A DNA stretch of 64,000 bases from Tetmemena sp. SeJ-2015 (GCA_027382625.1 JAJKFJ010021114.1:62001-126000), one strand, 5' to 3'. Positions 1 through 13,354 are shown, counted from the stretch's first letter. Numbers and translations are program-made. Notes: a model not told the origin generated them from the letters alone.

Positions 1-3000
1 GATAAGATAAGATTGTGATAAATCCTGACACCTTGGATGTTACTGTCTTTGATGCTTTAAAATTATAATGAGTGTGATGAGTTTGGGATTAAGATTATAT
101 ACGAAGAGAGCTTGAATGATATGCTAGAGATAGAGGAGGAGCTCTTAAAAGTTGGCTCTTTTTACATAAACAAGCATGAATTTGTACTAGATTCTGATAT
201 TAAAGAGCCATAGTCAGCCATTGATAGAGCAGAACTCACCTACAATTTGATTCAAGAGGAGGCATAATTTTAATTCGAAAAGGTGAAACTTATCTCCCAA
301 TTCATGGAATGCTACGAACACACCTGTGATCCAGTCGAGCAGTTGAGAGTAAAATTATTTTTAATTGTTCTTAAGAATAATGCAAATGATCGTAGATACT
401 ATGTCAATGAGACCTAGGTTGAATCTTGAGTCGACCTACTTTGTAGACAGTTATAAGAATGAAATTGAAGTCATGGTTCAGAAAAGGGAGCTTTACAGAG
501 AACTACTAAACATACAAATAGAAATTGAGGAGAGTGAGAATACTTAAATCAGAAAGTTTTAAGAATTAAAATTCAGGAAGCTATAAGACCATATGAGAAA
601 CGCATGGAAATATGAGGAAAATGTTCAAAGGGAGTAAAAAGTAAGCGCATAAGATGAGGAAGGGAAGAAAGCAGTTGTAACTGATAAGCTAAAAGACAGG
701 CTTGAGTAAAAAGGCATACTAGATCCTGATAAGAGACAAAGAATGAAGGAGATTGCATAAAGGCATATAACTGAATACGCCAATAATCAGTACTTAGATT
801 TTCAAGATGAGATAAATTTTACATTATATTGAACAATTTATTCTAATGTTCTTGGTATTCCAGAAGTGACTGCTGAATAACTTTTTAACAATCAAGGTTA
901 AAAAGAGCCTCTAATGGTAGACACTTTAAGAGAGCATGGATTTTTCCAAAAGTAAATGGACGGCTATCCTTGGTACTTTGCTAAACGTAGAGATAGAGTA
1001 AAGCTTTAAGGAATATCAGACAGAGATATTGGGATTCTCGACTTTTACGAGTCCTTATCGGTTGTTTCAAAGGTGTATGCAGCTGTTTTACAAAGCTATG
1101 AAGAGCTTACCAGAGTGCATTTATCTGAAAATGGTTTCGCTTAATCTTGTCTAGAGAGAGCGTTGCTGATGGAGGCAAGAGGTAAAATTAAGATTCTCAG
1201 AAATATCACCCTTGACAGCGACTATCTTGTGTCAAAGTAAGATTAAATTTTAAATAAGGTTTTATAGGGCCACTCCAAAAATTGAAGAGGACTTGTACTT
1301 TTCTTCCTCAGATAAGCTAATTTTCCTAATGAGGGAAATGAAGTCTCACTTTGATCCTGACCAAATTTATGAGAAAGTTAATCCTTTGCTAGTAGCAAAG
1401 CTTGATATAGAGGTAAGATAGTTTCTTACTAAACATATGTTTTAGAGCGTTACAAAATTCAACTTTCCAAGGCTTAAAATTTCAGACTTGCCTTACAAAG
1501 ATGAATTAAGCCCGGAGGAATTAATCTCAAAGATGATAGACTTAGCCAAGATTACAGTGTCTTCAATGACTCTTGAAGAGAAGCTAATTGGTGGAAACAT
1601 TCACATAGAAGACTTTATGGAGAAGAAGGGAAAGAGTACTTTACCCGAAGTTGTAAATCAGCCTTCAATGATGATTATGAGTTGCAATCTGATAGAGGTA
1701 CTGAGATTGAGAGAGGAATTAATCCAAGCTATACACGAATCAGATGCTCTCTCTATTATTTACAAGTAGTAATTGAAAATTGTGAATAAAGACAGCTTCA
1801 AACTTATTCTTTCAGATGCTATAAACTTCGACACTTAGTAGATAGTGAAGGACAATATGAATTTGATTGATAGTAATGATGGCTTGAAACTTGATTTTGA
1901 TCTCGCTTTTAGAGAATTTGATGCCTCTCTTAAAGCCAATCTCGATTTCAAAAGCTAAAGTTGCATTAAAGCCTTAATGCTCGACTTAGGAGTAGAGGAA
2001 ATGAGAGCAGTTCTCCATTATAAAAGTAGTTTAATTAGCATATTAGAAAATTAGAATTTATTAGAAATCGAAATCTATTCCATAATTTTTAAGATTTAAG
2101 AATAAAGTACTATGATATATGAGCAATAATTATTTTCTTTGCTGAGATTTAAATCTTAATCTCAAATTCTTTTATAAAAATCTAGCAAACTAAGACAAAT
2201 ATCGCTTATACTAAACGATGCATAATTAAGTGTTGCACGTAGCAGTGAAATTGAATCAACAAATTATGGATGCTTGCTAAAGAGGACTTTGCGAACTTGA
2301 TTTTCTCACTAGCAAAAGACAAATTACTGTTCCAAACACTATCGTCAATCTCGGTAGAATACTTTCAAAGGGTGGTGATGGTTACAACTCTGAGATTCTT
2401 AATAGAGAGCGAAATAATTATCATGATCTATAAGCATATTCCAAATAATTTAAGGCAGTTGCTGCAAAGAGAGATAGGTGACAATATATATTTGATAAAT
2501 GCGAAGAAAGCAAGACAACGACCCTACATAGTTAAACGATTCACTAATGTACTAACAAAAGTGTAAACTTTTACATCCAAACCTGAAGTTAAACTGAGAA
2601 TCCTTAGATCTTATCGTCTTAAGCTTTGCCATAGCTACTGCAAGGATATTTTGAGGGAAGTCTACTAAGACTCTATAAAGATTCAAACTCTTCAAGCTGC
2701 TAATTAATTAAGGATTAGAAGCAGGCTTTTGCCTAAGGATTCAAATATCTTTTTGCTTGGACTAGGTGGCATATATGAAAATGTGTCTAGTTAGTTCATT
2801 TAAAATTCCAAGAACCTGTACAAGAATCACTAAAAGTTCAACATTTCTAATATCATAAATGCTAAGTTTGATACTCTGTTCTATGTGCCTTCAAGTGATG
2901 AGATTCTAGAGATAGAAACTAAAATCGATGAAAATAAAGAGCTCTAACTTCAGAACTAAGCTCAATATAAAAGGTCTGTTTCCACTTTTATTTTTCGGTT

Positions 3001-4562
3001 ACATTTAAATATACTGACCAAATAAACGAATCGCTAATCGACTCATAGTTAAAAGATTTGGCTAAGATACCTACTCTAAATGTGTTCTTTAAGCAAGAGG
3101 AAGGTTCCAACAGCTCAATAAGAAAAGTGGCTTTCAATGAAGCGTACTCCTACAATTCTCAAAGTTTAAAACTTTTGAATTACCTAACTTTGGTCCTGAG
3201 AATCTTTAACTTGGAGTATTACATGGGCAGAAATAATTCCCCTGGCTTAGATGTGCTCGAGATGGAGGACTTAATCTTGACAGGCAGAATATACTGGGAG
3301 CAGAGCGATAAGGATATGGGTTTCCAAAATGTAGACTATTCAAACCAAGCTATCTCAGATATAGTGATCAATAAAATAGTAAATAGGAGGAGAGCGAGAG
3401 TTGACTTGGCTGAAGACTTAAACTAAATTAGCAGAAGACTGCGAAAGATGAATGAGTGGCCTAAGAGGTTCACAATTGATAATCTTAAAATAGATACCAT
3501 AATTGATTTGCTCGCTAGTCAGCATACTCTTCTGTACAATCAATTTCTTTATGGACTCGAAGCTCTGGAAGATACCTTCCTTGATAAGAAGATTCAACTT
3601 TTATATATTATTTTCTACAGAGAAGAATGATGAGGGCTTTAACAAGATAAATGAAATAAGGGATAGAATAATGAGAAAGAGATCAGGAATCACCCTCTAT
3701 GATATACTCATGGTATTTTTAATATTTAAAGAATGAAAACGGATTTGACATGTCAGCTGTGAATGTAAATCCATACCATTAGAATATAGATCGCCACATT
3801 TTGAAAGACAATTAAGAGTTCAGTAAAATATACTAGCCAGTCGTGGATGAAGAATATCTCATCCCTTCTGAGATAACTTTACTGAAGAACCTTTTCAGCT
3901 CAGAATTTTTCCTGGACAACCAATACGCATTTTTGATGAACAGAACCTATTTAAATAACTACAGTAATTTAGAGAACTCTTTCCTCATTGGAATATGATA
4001 TAATTTATAGTGTATTTTGTTACTCAACTTGAATGATAATGATCGCGCATATGTGTACACAAACTTCTACTAGATAGATGAAATGATGGATGACTATCTT
4101 TCTTTTAAGGGAATATAAAAGGACAAGTTGACATCTCCTGGAGAAATCCTGAGCCAATAACTTGAGTTTCTTTAACTGAAAGTGGAGCAGAAGCTATTGC
4201 AGAAAGTGTTGATTTGCTGGATCAGCCATGGGGTTATTCCCAAAGATACTCAATCTTTTGAGAGGCAACTCAAGAACTATAAGGACTAAGTGCTCATGAA
4301 GATACTACAGGAGAGAGATCTACTCAATATAGATCCATAAATAGATAGTTATATTTATAACTCAATGAAATGTACACTAAGGCTAAGGAAAAACAAAGCT
4401 CATCACTTAAATTATGCATAAATTAGCAAAAGGTTTTAATTAAAGAGGCAAATTTTCAACATAAATTAATTTTACAAAAGTATATCTATAATTGAATTGA
4501 ATATTACTTTATCAAATAGATCTAATTTAAAAATTTATATAAAGCTTTTAAATGCAAGATGA
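1..4562 (+). CDS. large unrecognised protein, 5' end outside window
   Basis: The frame is open across 4.5 kb only when TAA/TAG are Gln, joined by short GT...AG introns (for example about 1237-1267 and 1413-1445). The predicted protein is charged and helical with no motif I recognise; a conserved-looking block (residues like GYPWYFAKRRDRV) lies near 960-1000. An in-frame TGA sits at 830-832. Removing 12 bp between two ACA repeats (821-823 and 833-835) deletes this TGA and keeps frame, so a tiny IES is possible. Another unresolved frame change occurs near 3600-3640. The 3' end is uncertain: the last TGA in frame (4560-4562) overlaps the next ATG, and the last 120 bp are AT-rich, so true coding may stop near 4440. 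It could be more than one MDS set. Confidence 0.55.
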
Positions 4563-4788
4563 CTCCAACAAAAAGACGAAGACTGAGCTTCAACAAGAAT
4601 AGGGCATCAAAGTTTCCAAAGAGGCTATATTTGATGCTTTTAATCAAAACTTATAGCACTAAGCTGTCCTTGATAGAGTCAATGAAAGAAAAGCGGAGAT
4701 TAATGTAATCAGAAGAGAACTCGAAATAAGACTGAATTATATTAAAATATACATTAAGGAAATATTTCAAGTTATAAAGAAATATTGA
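4552..4788 (+). CDS. small 78-residue hypothetical protein or first MDS
   Basis: An ATG at 4552 opens a 78-codon frame ending in TGA at 4786-4788, with internal TAA/TAG read as Gln. The product is hydrophilic and predicted helical (Lys/Glu/Gln-rich, ending in VIKKY). It may be a complete small protein or the first MDS of a gene whose remainder lies elsewhere. No homologue is recognised. Confidence 0.35.
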
Positions 4789-4835
4789 AATTCTTAAATT
4801 ATATGTAATCATAAGGAAGTCTCTCTGAATAATTA

Positions 4836-7591
4836 TCAGTGATGGTTCTATTTAGGCACGTTGATATTCGTTGTGTTGAAGTTAATATTCAAGTTTATAG
4901 ATCCTCTATTGTCTTTAATTATAAAATTAAAGTTAATCTTTAAAGACTCCCGAAGTTGGTACTGCTTGGCCAAATACTCCATGAGCTATTTATTATCCCA
5001 CCAGATTTACTGAAGTTAGATTTTAATTTTGTTTGAAGTTGAATCCAGGACCCCCACTCAACCTTGTAGGTATAATATCCTTGAAGTTTTGGAATTGAGA
5101 TCCAATTGATTGGGTATTATTGTTTTACGGTATCTGTTGTTGTCTTCTACCCCCTTGAGATGTCTTAAGCCTCTTCTATTTAAATTTAGTCTGATTTTGT
5201 TATGTCAATAAAGCCGTGCCTCTAGTTTAGGATTGAGATAGTTGCTATGAGCCAAACACTTATGGCATATTATTTCTAAAGCCTCTTTGCAAACCTAATA
5301 GCTCTCCACTATTTACATTAGAAAGAACATCTTTATCAGCAGTTGTAGTGGCTTGCATTTGCGATTAGATATCACCTGCTTAAATGATGGAATTCTTAGT
5401 GTTAGCAAAATTAATAGCTCCTGTCTAATTGAATTTGCGAGTTTGCTCACTTACGGTACCTGTTGAGGTAAAGGCATCTGCTTTTATTATATCACTAGTC
5501 ATACCTCCTTGGTTTGATTTTAAAGTTAGGTTGTTGGAAAACCTGTTGCGGTTAAAGTTCATTTGAGTTTGGAATTGCTAGGTAGAGTTAGAAAGATACA
5601 AAATAAATAAATCAGACTTCAGTATATTAACCTTTTCCTCTAAATCCATTCCATTTATATCAGGCAAAGAGAGACCACTAGTTAGAGTGGGATCAATATA
5701 CTAATTCAAGCCACTTAGAACACCTCCTTAACCTCCTCTGCTATAAAGACGAGATTATGCTCCTAAATTAACTGTAGAGGTAGGCTTTGATCCAGTATTA
5801 TTTAAGAAACCCGTTTATATGCTCCCAGTTGGAGAAATCATTCCTTTAGTTTTGAATGCGCTTTCTTCATTTGCAATGCGAGTGTTTTGCTATTAAATAG
5901 TTGTGAGGTTGCTATTTTATAGATTCTGGATGACCTCCTTTAAAGTATCATTTTCTTATTGCAAATCTTTACAGATATCAAACAGCTCTTTGCATTTGTC
6001 TTTCCAGAGATCATTCGTGAAATCTCTGCCCTCAAGTGCTCTCATCTCAAGTCTTAAGTTATCTAATTTAGAGAATGCTTGTTCTTTCATTTCTTTTTCC
6101 TTCTTAAATTTCCCTTCCATTTCTTTGAGCCTCTTATCGTTTGCTCTATTTGCTATTTCCAATTTATCTCCAAAGTTTCTATCAGCTAATTAAAGAGTTT
6201 TCAACTTCTTATCTCTCATCCTGAGCTCTTCAAGAACCTTATTTAAATCTATGTTTTCCATAATCTCAATATCCCGCATCTTGGATTCTAGTTCCTCAAT
6301 TCTTTTACTCTTAGAGTTTTTGTACTACTGCAGTCTCAATTTTTAGTTTTGCAAATTTTCAAGTTATTGTTAAAGTTTTTCAATCAACTTTTCATAGGAA
6401 GCTAAACTCTATTAGGTGTAATAAAGCTCTTATCTGATAATCTGCTCTCTTTTTTCAGCCTCAGCTAACTGCTCCCACAAGCATTCATTCGAAGTGAGTT
6501 TCTATCTTTGATTATAAAGCTCCCTTTCGTGTTTTTCTATAGCGAGGACTTCCTTCATTTTTGTGAGTATCTTATATTTACGAATGTACTTATTGAGAGA
6601 GTTGATTTCTCTCATTGATTCTGCATCATAATATCCTTGAGAGTGATAATTGCTTTGCTAGCCAGCATTTAATTAAGCTTTGGAGCTGGTGCTTGAAAGC
6701 TAGTTAAAATCTGAAAATTGATTAGTATTGCTGAGACCTAGCTATCTAAACTTATTAGAGCCCTATCCCCTAAACGAGTTGATACCTTGAGACCCTTCTC
6801 TCTTAGCAGCATTTTTAACTTTTTTGTCAAGTTGCATAATCTCCTTTGCTACTTCTTCCTTAATTTCGTTATTCAACTCACTCTTGTATGTAAGGAAGCT
6901 TTCTTTGAACTTTTGAATTGTGTTTTCTTTTTCCTGAATAGTCCTCTCATACTCATGTCTAATCTCCTACCTCATTAATCTTTCCATGAGGTAGAAATTG
7001 TCTTTGAGCATCCTAAGTTCTCTGTTTGATATATCGAGCTCATAAATGATAGTAAGGAGTATATATGATGCATAATGACAATGATTTGGTTGCCCTTCTG
7101 TGTGAGTTTTGAATTGATGAGTTTGTCTATATCATTGAGGAAGGCCTCACACTTTCTTTTAAAGTAAAGACCTTGCTACTCCTTCAGGTAGAGCATGTGC
7201 TTGTATTAGTTCTCTCTCAAGCATTGAGTTTCAACTCGCGTTCTTAGCTCCTACTCACCATACTTTAGAAGACCCTTACAAAATATTTGCAAGCATTCGT
7301 TGAAATCCTTCATCTAAAAATGGTAAGTTAAATCATTATAAAGCTTACAGAGAAAACTACTCCAGGGCCACTAGTCAAAGTCTCTACTTCAGTGCATCTA
7401 TTTCTAAGCCTAGTTAAGAATTGCTGAACAAAGGCAAGTTTAGTTGTGACATCAAGATGCGCATTTCTGTCTACTGACTAGAAAAGCGTTGAGGCAAATT
7501 ATTGCTGAGGATGGACAAAAACAGCCACATCTTTATCTCCAGCAGCTTGCTCAAAAATTGCAAGAAGTGAAGTATGCTCGTTCTTTATCAT
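4836..7591 (-). CDS. coiled-coil protein, hypothetical
   Basis: An ATG at 7591 starts a protein of about 890 residues with two canonical introns: 7314-7348 (35 nt) and 7039-7079 (41 nt). The first 80 residues are globular. The centre (coded roughly 7000-5900) is a long coiled coil with heptads rich in Glu/Lys/Leu, such as KLRLQQYKNSKSKRIEELE. The C-terminal third is Asn/Gln/Ser/Gly-rich low complexity. Stop is TGA at 4836-4838; many TAA/TAG codons are read through as Gln. No IES is needed, so this is one of the few genes here that is contiguous in the germline. A cytoskeletal or basal-body role would fit but is only inference. Confidence 0.75.
7314..7348 (-). other. intron 1 of the coiled-coil gene
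   Basis: On the minus strand this starts GTAAGC and ends TTTTAG; its removal joins ...GVVFS to MKDFNE... in frame. It is a typical 35-nt intron for this genome and serves as an internal reference when separating introns from IESs. Confidence 0.8.
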
Positions 7592-7705
7592 TTAAATTGA
7601 ATGCTTAATCAGTCTTATTTAGATAAAATTCTAAGTAATTGTCTATCATAAGCTAGGTTAAGTAAATCCTTTTATAATTCATTAGAAACAACACTATCAA
7701 ATATT

Positions 7706-8968
7706 ATGAACAAGAGTGAATTTACTTCTTCTGACGGAGGAAAGAATCAAACGACAAGAGAAATAAGGAGGATTATATTCGTTGGTGCAACCAAAAATTT
7801 CTTCAAAGTTGGCTATTACACTATTCATTACCTAGCAAAGCACCACCCTCAAATTAAGCTTAGACTGGCTGTTCCTAATATAGAGGATGCAGCCTCAGAA
7901 ATTATAAAAACTCATTTTAACTTAAAAGCAGCCCCCAACTGCAAAGGAGCGGATGTTGAGCTAGTAAGATGGGATCCCGAAAGACCCGACGAAACTCTTC
8001 CTGCAGTATTTAAGGATTGCGATGCTTCTTTGTTAGTAGCTCCGATTAACAACAGGATAGAGGTGAGTAAGCGATATGTGAAGATGTGCATAGAATGCAA
8101 CTTAGCATTTCTCATAAACATAGGAGTTTAATTTCAAGCTGAAGAGACCCTAACTATTGAAGTCGAGAATTAACTGCAAAGTCAATCGGTGTAAATAGCA
8201 AAAGAAGCCAGGGAGGTCGAAAATATGCTTGAGAAATCTGGGATCAGGTTTTGTAATTTGAATCTGCCCATGTTTCTCGAGAATTTGCTCTATCAAGTTG
8301 ATGATATTAGAGAAATTAATAAATTATTGAACCTCTCTATCTGATACAATCATTGCTCTTTATATAAGGTTTATGATTTATTTATTTATCTTAGTTACAT
8401 AAAAAAATAAAACTTAATCTTTGAATTTTGATTTGAAAAGATGAATATAAACTAGAATGGGTGCTTTTAATTTCCATGTGACTTGGATGCAAGATTTTCA
8501 TATGTGTCTTGCGAGGATTTAGGAGAAGTGGTTGCTGAGATGTTTGTGAATTAAATGGTGTTGAATGACACTAGATGGACAGCATCTGAGCAAGCAACTC
8601 CAAGAATGCTGATGGAAGCATTCACTCTCGTTACTGGCAGATAAATTGAATTCAGACGTTAGGAAGACTCATAATTCATTGAGCAGTTGATATAAGACAC
8701 TGGCTCTGCCTCTTCAGTAGAAGCTGCTAATAAGATTCTGCAGCTGTGGAAGAAGATAGACAGAGGAGAGGATCTTCCTCCCTCAAATTTGTTGAGAACT
8801 CTGCTCAAAAGAGAACCAATAACTGCTACTTAATGGGTGCTTTCTCACAAATGTTGCTTCATTAAATCTGCTATCAAATTATTTAAATTGAATTAAAACT
8901 TATTTTATGTGCCTTATATATGTTTAATTCAACCTAAAGAACAAAAAGATGTTTAACTCTATTAATGA
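7706..8968 (+). CDS. NmrA-like NAD(P)-binding Rossmann protein
   Basis: The N-terminal half (7706-8315) has a Rossmann start (IIFVGATKNFFKVGYY, residues 22-37) and the NmrA-like segment SGIRFCNLNLPMFLENLLYQ. The C-terminal half (8435 on) has the family's QFPCDLDARFSYVSCEDLGE block that follows the substrate loop. The halves are separated by 123 bp of AT-rich DNA without splice signals. A GAAA repeat at both edges restores the frame as ...DDIREKMNINQNGCF. NmrA-like proteins are atypical short-chain dehydrogenase relatives that act as redox sensors or isoflavone-reductase-like enzymes; substrate is not predictable here. The last 30 codons before TGA are AT-rich and may lie beyond the true end. 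Confidence 0.75.
8312..8434 (+). other. IES in the NmrA-like gene, pointer GAAA
   Basis: GAAA occurs at 8312-8315 and 8435-8438. Deleting one copy plus the 119 bp between them keeps frame and joins the two halves of the NmrA domain. The insert contains stops and no GT...AG pair in the right phase. Confidence 0.6.
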
Positions 8969-9124
8969 CTTAACTTATGTTTTAAGATTAAACAATAATT
9001 TAAAAATGTTTTGTAATGTAAATAAATTCGGTAATAACTGTAGTCATCCTTAGCCTCCAAAGAAAATTAAGAAATCCTAATTCATGAATCAGTATAATTT
9101 TTCCTCAAATAAGAATAAATTAAA

Positions 9125-9427
9125 ATGAATAAATTAAAATAGGCTGGTGGCAAACGATATTTAAATGATGAAGTTATGAAAGTATAATCAGGCCCCATTT
9201 ATTATGATTCACTTATTCACTAATTTTTTCCTGAAAATGAAATTGTAAAGTATAAATCAATAACTATGATTGTTCTTAATTGTCCAAAGGATCAATTCCT
9301 TCAGACTTTGAGGATTACGATAGAAGTTCAAGCATAATTTATACCAACAATAAATTTGAATAAATATAATTCCTTCAAATTTGAATTCAGATTGTCTCCC
9401 TTATTCATTTAATTATTCTACTCATGA
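9125..9427 (+). CDS. 100-residue orphan ORF
   Basis: ATG-initiated frame of 100 codons with four TAA/TAG codons read as Gln and a TGA stop. The product has alternating hydrophobic strands (residues like SITMIVLNCPKDQFLQTLRI) and is not obviously low complexity. With only one stop codon, chance ORFs of this size are common, so it may be spurious, an MDS of another gene, or IES-encoded. The 150 bp before it (8969-9124) hold nothing I can identify. Confidence 0.25.
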
Positions 9428-9449
9428 GAATCCTACTTCTGTTCAAAAG

Positions 9450-10170
9450 CATATAATTTTTAAATTTAATAATCTTAATTAAGCATGGAAGGCAAAGACA
9501 AAAGAGCCTCTGGGTATCTTGGATTTATCTATTTCATTTTAGAAGACTAGGAAGTTCTTTGAGGAGTCATTGATTTGTTTCTGTGTGAGCACTTTAGTTC
9601 TCTGAATTAGAATACCTTATCTTCTAAGCACGGGCTATAATAAATATTTAAACTAGATCTATACAGCAATAGAATTATATTGACCTGAGTTATTGATCTA
9701 TAGCACCATCCCATCCGAAGAAGGGCGAGGAGTGGTTGAAGCTCTGTCAGCGTTTGCTTTATTTATTAAGTTCCTTACATTGCTTTTTCTCTAAGAGCTT
9801 TCCCCTAGGCTCCCAAATTAGGCAGACTATCTTTATTCCCTCCCAAATAAAGAAGGCCTATCTTAGACGATCCCTTTTGGATCTTCTAATTAATCTAAAA
9901 CTTTTACAGTTTAGTAATAAATTAGGGTTTTGAGCTCCTCCCATTTCAATGAGCAAGTCATGGAGGGGTCTTGAAGTTTTCTTGGCGCTGTGGAACATAT
10001 TGACACTGGTACCTGATTTAGAAGTATTTAGTTTCTCTCTGTTTAATAAACTACTTGCTGTTGGGTAAAATTTAACATAATACATTAGGTGGACTCTTGC
10101 ACTCATCTATCCATATTCATCTGCACCTATGAACTTTGCTCCAAGTCCTTTGATAATCTTTTTCCCTAGT
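9450..10170 (-). CDS. unrecognised minus-strand coding segment(s)
   Basis: On the minus strand a frame runs from about 10170 (residues KGLGAKFIGADEYGQ) through a basic stretch ending in TGA near 9725. An overlapping second frame (residues YRSITQVNIILLLYRSS onward) continues to about 9450. One frame change is therefore needed, probably at an IES or intron in 9640-9760 that I could not place. No ATG is evident upstream before AT-rich DNA (10190-10330). No family recognised. Confidence 0.35.
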
Positions 10171-10362
10171 TAATCTTTAAATAGGATTTAAATCGCCTTC
10201 TTTTAATTACATTCTTTATTAATTTAAAGTTTGCTCTTCTTAATATAAAATTATAAATTATAAAAGGGGAGAGATTGATTTGATTAAATAATGAGATTCA
10301 AATAAAATCCCTGCATTTATTAATTCTAAATAAAAATTGAGCCATAATAAGTTTCCTGATGT

Positions 10363-10664
10363 TCATGTTTGCCTGAGTATTTCCGCTAAATGTTTCTCAT
10401 CTTTACAAACATCCTTCAGAAATTTATCGAGTCCTGCTACTCCCTGGGTCTTTGACTTTTTCTGTCTCTTTATGAATTTTCTATAGAGCACCTCAACATC
10501 AGTTAGTCCCAGAGAATCCAAGTACAAAGAATTCATTCCAGGATCGCTTAAAGCCTAGTAAATTATAATTTAAGACTTAGATAATAAATCATATTGACTT
10601 CTTCTTGTGGGCGATTGAAGAAATTATTTTTCTGCAAGAACTCATCTATGCTATACTTTTGCAT
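10363..10664 (-). CDS. small 85-residue hypothetical protein
   Basis: ATG at 10664, one intron at 10555-10598 (44 nt, GTCAAT...TACTAG on the minus strand), stop TGA at 10363-10365. The product begins MQKYSIDEFLQKNNFF and is Lys-rich and helical with a basic centre (RKFIKRQKKSKTQG). It is compact and complete but has no recognised family. The neighbouring minus-strand gene upstream may run into it. Confidence 0.5.
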
Positions 10665-10689
10665 CCTCAAAATAAACACTTTTATAATA

Positions 10690-11726
10690 AGAAACTTAAG
10701 TATTAGAGATGAATTGATATTATTTATAACTAATCCTTAGTTTGTTTGCTAATTGCATCTCAAAGCAAAAGTTGTTTTAGTTACTGCTTAGATTATTGAA
10801 AGCTCTCTAATCAACTGCACTGTTAGCTTAATTATCCCTACTTTCCTGAGCTGTGGATAGTTGACTTCTTTCTCTACTCTGCTGGGTAACTCCATACTTT
10901 TGATTTCTGTTTTGCTTTAGTTTCTCTGTGAGAATCTCATCTTTGGCGAGTTGGTTTCTCCTAAACAGCTCATTGATTTCAGAATATATCTGCAGCTATT
11001 CCTCTGTAGATTAAACCACATTCAGATTTTTGTAGTAGTGATTAATGTCTCCCTTGATAAGAAATAACAAGATAATTAACTACAGATTGATATCATAGTC
11101 TTGTCGATTGACACTCTGCATGACGAAGTTCATGACATTCTTGTTTCTCCTTTTGAAGTAGTAGTAAGCAGGGATGGCTCCTCTTCGCTCAGAGTAGTAT
11201 TGAAGCACTTCTTTCTTCAAATTTTCATCTAACTGCTCTTGCTAAGATAACTTCTATTGTGGCTCAAAATATAATGACTAATTTAAGAGGGTCTCTTCCT
11301 CTAGAATGACCTATGAATTGTTCTTATTGAGCATTTGTAGTCTGAGTTTTTCTTTCCAGTTCATTCCTTGGGAGAGGACACTTTGATTTTTAGGGTTGAT
11401 AGAAAGGCTTTGATCTCTGGATTGGTGAGTGAGAGCGAAGGAAGCTGCAGTATGGAAACTGCTTTCCTTTCTTTCTTTTTCACTGTCGCTACTTGAAGAT
11501 GACTCCAGAGACTCTTGCGAAGCTTCGAATTAGAATGCAATTTGGAGACAATTCTCGGACTTATAAATGAAAAATAAAAATATGAGTTAGACTGGAGTTT
11601 TTGCGAATGGAAGAGTGTGGAAGAGATGATGAGGAGTGGGATGAATCACTTCCACCATCCAGTTTTATTCTAAACTGCCTTTGTCAGTCTCTTGAGATTA
11701 AGTATTTCATCTATTTTAATACTCAT
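10690..11726 (-). CDS. Ser/Gln/Asn-rich hypothetical protein
   Basis: The frame is open on the minus strand from an ATG at 11726 (MSIKIDEILNLKRLT) or from a second ATG near 11645; the junction between these two starts probably hides an intron. The core includes an acidic/Ser stretch (ESLESSSSSDSEKERK) and a more globular block (QYYSERRGAIPAYYYFKRRN, then YDINLQLIILLFLIKGDINH). The C-terminus is Gln/Asn-rich. No family recognised; the 3' end is uncertain. Confidence 0.5.
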
Positions 11727-11877
11727 AGAGTTTAAAATTTATTGAAAACTGAATAGCTTTCTTATTTCTAAATTGAAAAGACCAGTTCAAATAGTAGTAT
11801 ATCAAATTCTATTATGCACCATCAGAGTAAATAGAGATAATTGACAATTTTATTCCAATAAATATTTTTACGAGAGT

Positions 11878-12909
11878 TCAGGCAAAGATAAAAAATATAA
11901 GGCTCTTCATAGAAAATAAAGTTTAAAGAAAAAACTTCATTCTTAATTTATCAACGTTTAGACTCACTTCATAATAAGAGTCTAATCTCTTCAATCCATT
12001 TATTATTTTATCTAATGATGTCATTAAATTCTTAACAAGATATAATCTAATAATTTTTTTAGAGAGATTGAAGTCAGATATTTTGGACTGAGGATTTTGG
12101 AATTTTAATCTCAAGCTCTTCTTTGTTGAGCTACTCCTAGATGAATCACTTGAAAATAAATCTTAGCTTTGCTCACTTATCTTCCTTTGGACAGGAAACT
12201 TAGGTATAGAGCTTATTTGATTAGAATTTTATAGGATAGTTTGGCTTCGGCCTTGCAAATTGCTAATTGTAGCATTCTAGAGAAATCTTAAAGAGGCCGC
12301 TCTATTCATCTTCAATCCTTTTTTGCCATTTTAAGATTGAATCTTGTTTATTTATTTCACCAGTTCTTAATGCTTTTCAGCTGAAACTTATTGACTAATT
12401 TACAGTTATTAATTTAAAAATATTTTAATGGGTAGTAGTATTTTAAGTTACTTAGTGAAGTTTGCTTGCGGAGTTTAGGAGTTCAAGATACTAGGTCTGT
12501 AGCCGACTTGATTATAAATAAATGGAATATAAATTAGTAGGTGAGAGTAAGAGTTTGCTGAACGCCCTGAAAGTTTTTTTAGCAGATAAATTCTGACCAG
12601 GTACTTCTTAAAATAATATTCATTGATGACAATCAAAGGAGTAGGAGGGTTGGCTCTGCTATTTTTAGCATTGTGAGGGGAGCCCATTAAAGACTCTAAC
12701 TAAGTGCTTGACTTCTGAATTGCGATTGCAAGAGGGTTGAGTATCTGTAGTTGCTTTTACTACTCTTATTGTTACTTCTAATGCTCAATATGCTGTTGAG
12801 TTAGCTTTGCCAGAGCAGGCACGATAAAGCCACTCTCTTTCTTTTGTGTTAGTTGTTACTCAAGGTGGCAAGTTAAATTCTAGTAGTTGTTTAATACAAT
12901 TTTTGGCAT
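11878..12909 (-). CDS. hypothetical 343-residue basic protein
   Basis: A single uninterrupted minus-strand frame of 344 codons runs from ATG 12909 to TGA 11878-11880. It contains more than 15 TAA/TAG codons read as Gln. It has a Gln-rich helix (HIEHQKQQQEQQKQLQ) near residue 45, a central aromatic segment, a Ser-rich patch and a basic C-terminus. A segment between the aromatic and Ser-rich parts is AT-rich and may be an in-frame intron. Function unknown. Confidence 0.55.
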
Positions 12910-12959
12910 AGTTTAAAATGTTTTACATGCGTTAAAATGTCCTCATACAACACACTTTA

Positions 12960-13354
12960 GATTCAAGTAATGATATTTTATCCAAAGCAATAATATGGTG
13001 AGTTAATTATATAAGATTCGTTGTTTAGGCATGAATTTTCCTTTTTATTTCACTCTGTACAGCCACACTTTTAAGTTTTCATTCAATACAAATTGGAACT
13101 CTAAAATTCCAAAAGCTTTTTCTGTCGGTTTCTCAGGCAATTAGGAAAGCAAATTTAATTCAGCATTTTATATAACATCAAAAATAAAAAAGATAAAATT
13201 TCTAAAGCATTTAACAGTAAATTTAAAAAGCATTGCCAAAAGCATAAGTCTAATCTAGAACTGCATTTTAAAAATATAAAATATTGGACATTAAAGAGAA
13301 TTTAAATATCAAAATGAAATTTATTTAAATCTAGATAATTAAATTGAATTTGGC
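12960..13354. other. AT-rich spacer
   Basis: Roughly 400 bp of AT-rich DNA with no coding bias on either strand and no clear repeats. It may be intergenic or germline-limited. Confidence 0.4.
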
